Below, one piece after another: positions 12,653-13,124 of a DNA stretch of 13,124 bases. The notes beneath the pieces are model-generated. The model did no database searches. It was not told where the DNA came from and saw nothing but the letters and a program-made list of their open reading frames with translations. The position numbers and the translations under genes are program-made. Positions within the stretch are counted from its first letter, which is position 1; each line of letters begins with the position of its first letter. The DNA comes from Acidimicrobiia bacterium (lineage in GTDB: Bacteria; Actinomycetota; Acidimicrobiia; IMCC26256; PALSA-555). The stretch lies in NCBI GenBank assembly GCA_022865365.1, contig JALHSW010000031.1, forward strand, positions 1 through 13,124. The letters are read 5' to 3'.

Positions 12653-13124
12653 TCAGTTGCCCGGACCGTTCGAGCTCGGGAACGCGACGTCGAGGGTGGC
12701 GTCGCACACCCGCCACGAGCCATCGTCCTTCGCCACATCGAGCACGATCCGGTGGTGCACGCCTCCCGTGTCGATCGTCCCTCCCACGTAGCCCACATCG
12801 TTCGTGATGCTGCTCTGGTCGAGGTCGTAGCTCTCGATCGACCCGTCTGCCTCGAGCTGCACTGCCAGCGTACGAGCGGACTCGTACGGACTCGCGACGC
12901 AGAGCTGCGCGCTGGCCACCTGGTACTCGCGATCACGCAAGTGACCGAGGAAGTCATTCGAGGCATCCACCGGCGCGGTGACGAGGTTGAAGACGAAGAT
13001 CACGACGACGACGATCACGATCCCCACGAGCACCATGAAGGCGACGACACCTCCCACGAGCCACCAGACCCATCGCAGGCTCTTCGGCGCGCCCGGCTGA
13101 CGAACCGGCGCGGCCCACGCGGCA
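12653..13124 (-). CDS. Membrane-anchored protein with exported C-terminal domain, start beyond right edge
   Basis: The minus-strand frame is open to the window edge; 156 residues plus stop are visible. It begins with a Pro/Ala-rich cytoplasmic end (PVRQPGAPKSLRWVWWLV), then one long hydrophobic span rich in Val and Ile (GGVVAFMVLVGIVIVVVVIFVFNLV), then a domain of about 105 residues that should lie outside the membrane. That domain starts with a helix (ASNDFLGHLRDREYQVASAQLC) and continues with strands ending in DGSWRVCDATLDV. The helix plus beta-sheet with a final DGxWRVC strand resembles NTF2-like/DUF4878-type extracytoplasmic domains common in actinobacteria; that assignment is by eye. Its two Cys, in AQLC and WRVC, could form a disulfide. 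The in-frame GTG at 13057 is probably not the start, because it would cut off the basic residues before the membrane span that orient it. Confidence 0.75.
   Translation of the reverse strand, partial: AAWAAPVRQPGAPKSLRWVWWLVGGVVAFMVLVGIVIVVVVIFVFNLVTAPVDASNDFLGHLRDREYQVASAQLCVASPYESARTLAVQLEADGSIESYDLDQSSITNDVGYVGGTIDTGGVHHRIVLDVAKDDGSWRVCDATLDVAFPSSNGPGN

Overview
The window is very GC-rich and densely coded. Codons usually end in G or C, GTG starts are frequent, and several genes lack a usable Shine-Dalgarno site but carry an ANNNT-type -10 hexamer 6-8 bases before the start codon (leaderless style). Together with the gene content this points to a chromosomal segment of a high-GC actinobacterium. 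An Acidimicrobiia-like lineage is a guess. I see no rRNA, tRNA, CRISPR array, insertion sequence or phage gene.

Left part (1-3821). A secreted protein of unknown function runs off the left edge on the minus strand. It shares a compact divergent promoter (CCTAGG core, 279-288) with a small flavodoxin-fold gene (333-794, +). A class I SAM methyltransferase (809-1366, -) converges on the flavodoxin gene. Divergent from the methyltransferase is a two-gene plus-strand unit: an MTA/SAH nucleosidase-superfamily enzyme (1501-2226) and, 23 bases later, a 523-residue cytoplasmic beta-propeller-like protein of unknown function (2250-3821).

Middle part (3822-5558). A perfect 8-bp inverted repeat separates the propeller gene from a convergent small cupin (3854-4171, -). 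Upstream of the cupin, 4183-4500 is hard to read. It holds a possible 53-residue membrane protein, and a dinucleotide-binding start (VLVLGGGFGG) behind a perfect Shine-Dalgarno that dies after 35 codons, probably a gene remnant.

Core (4554-10162, all minus). In transcription order: a kinase-fold protein, a full-length pyruvate:ferredoxin (flavodoxin) oxidoreductase (nifJ, 1203 aa), and a dihydroorotate-dehydrogenase-like flavoprotein that lacks the catalytic Cys motif of true class 1A DHODs. The gaps are 47 and 45 bases, so this is probably one transcription unit built round low-potential electron chemistry.

Right part (10216-13124). Divergent from that unit is a secernin/C69-type N-terminal-nucleophile hydrolase with Cys2. 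Converging on it is an unusual fusion of an N-terminal GNAT-like acyltransferase with a C-terminal cyclic-nucleotide-binding domain. This is the reverse domain order of the mycobacterial cAMP-regulated acetyltransferase Pat. A membrane-anchored protein with an exported C-terminal domain runs off the right edge.

The most unusual items are the acyltransferase-CNB fusion, the nifJ/DHOD-like/kinase-like unit, the unknown propeller, and the broken region at 4183-4500. All names come from reading sequence motifs; no database search was possible.
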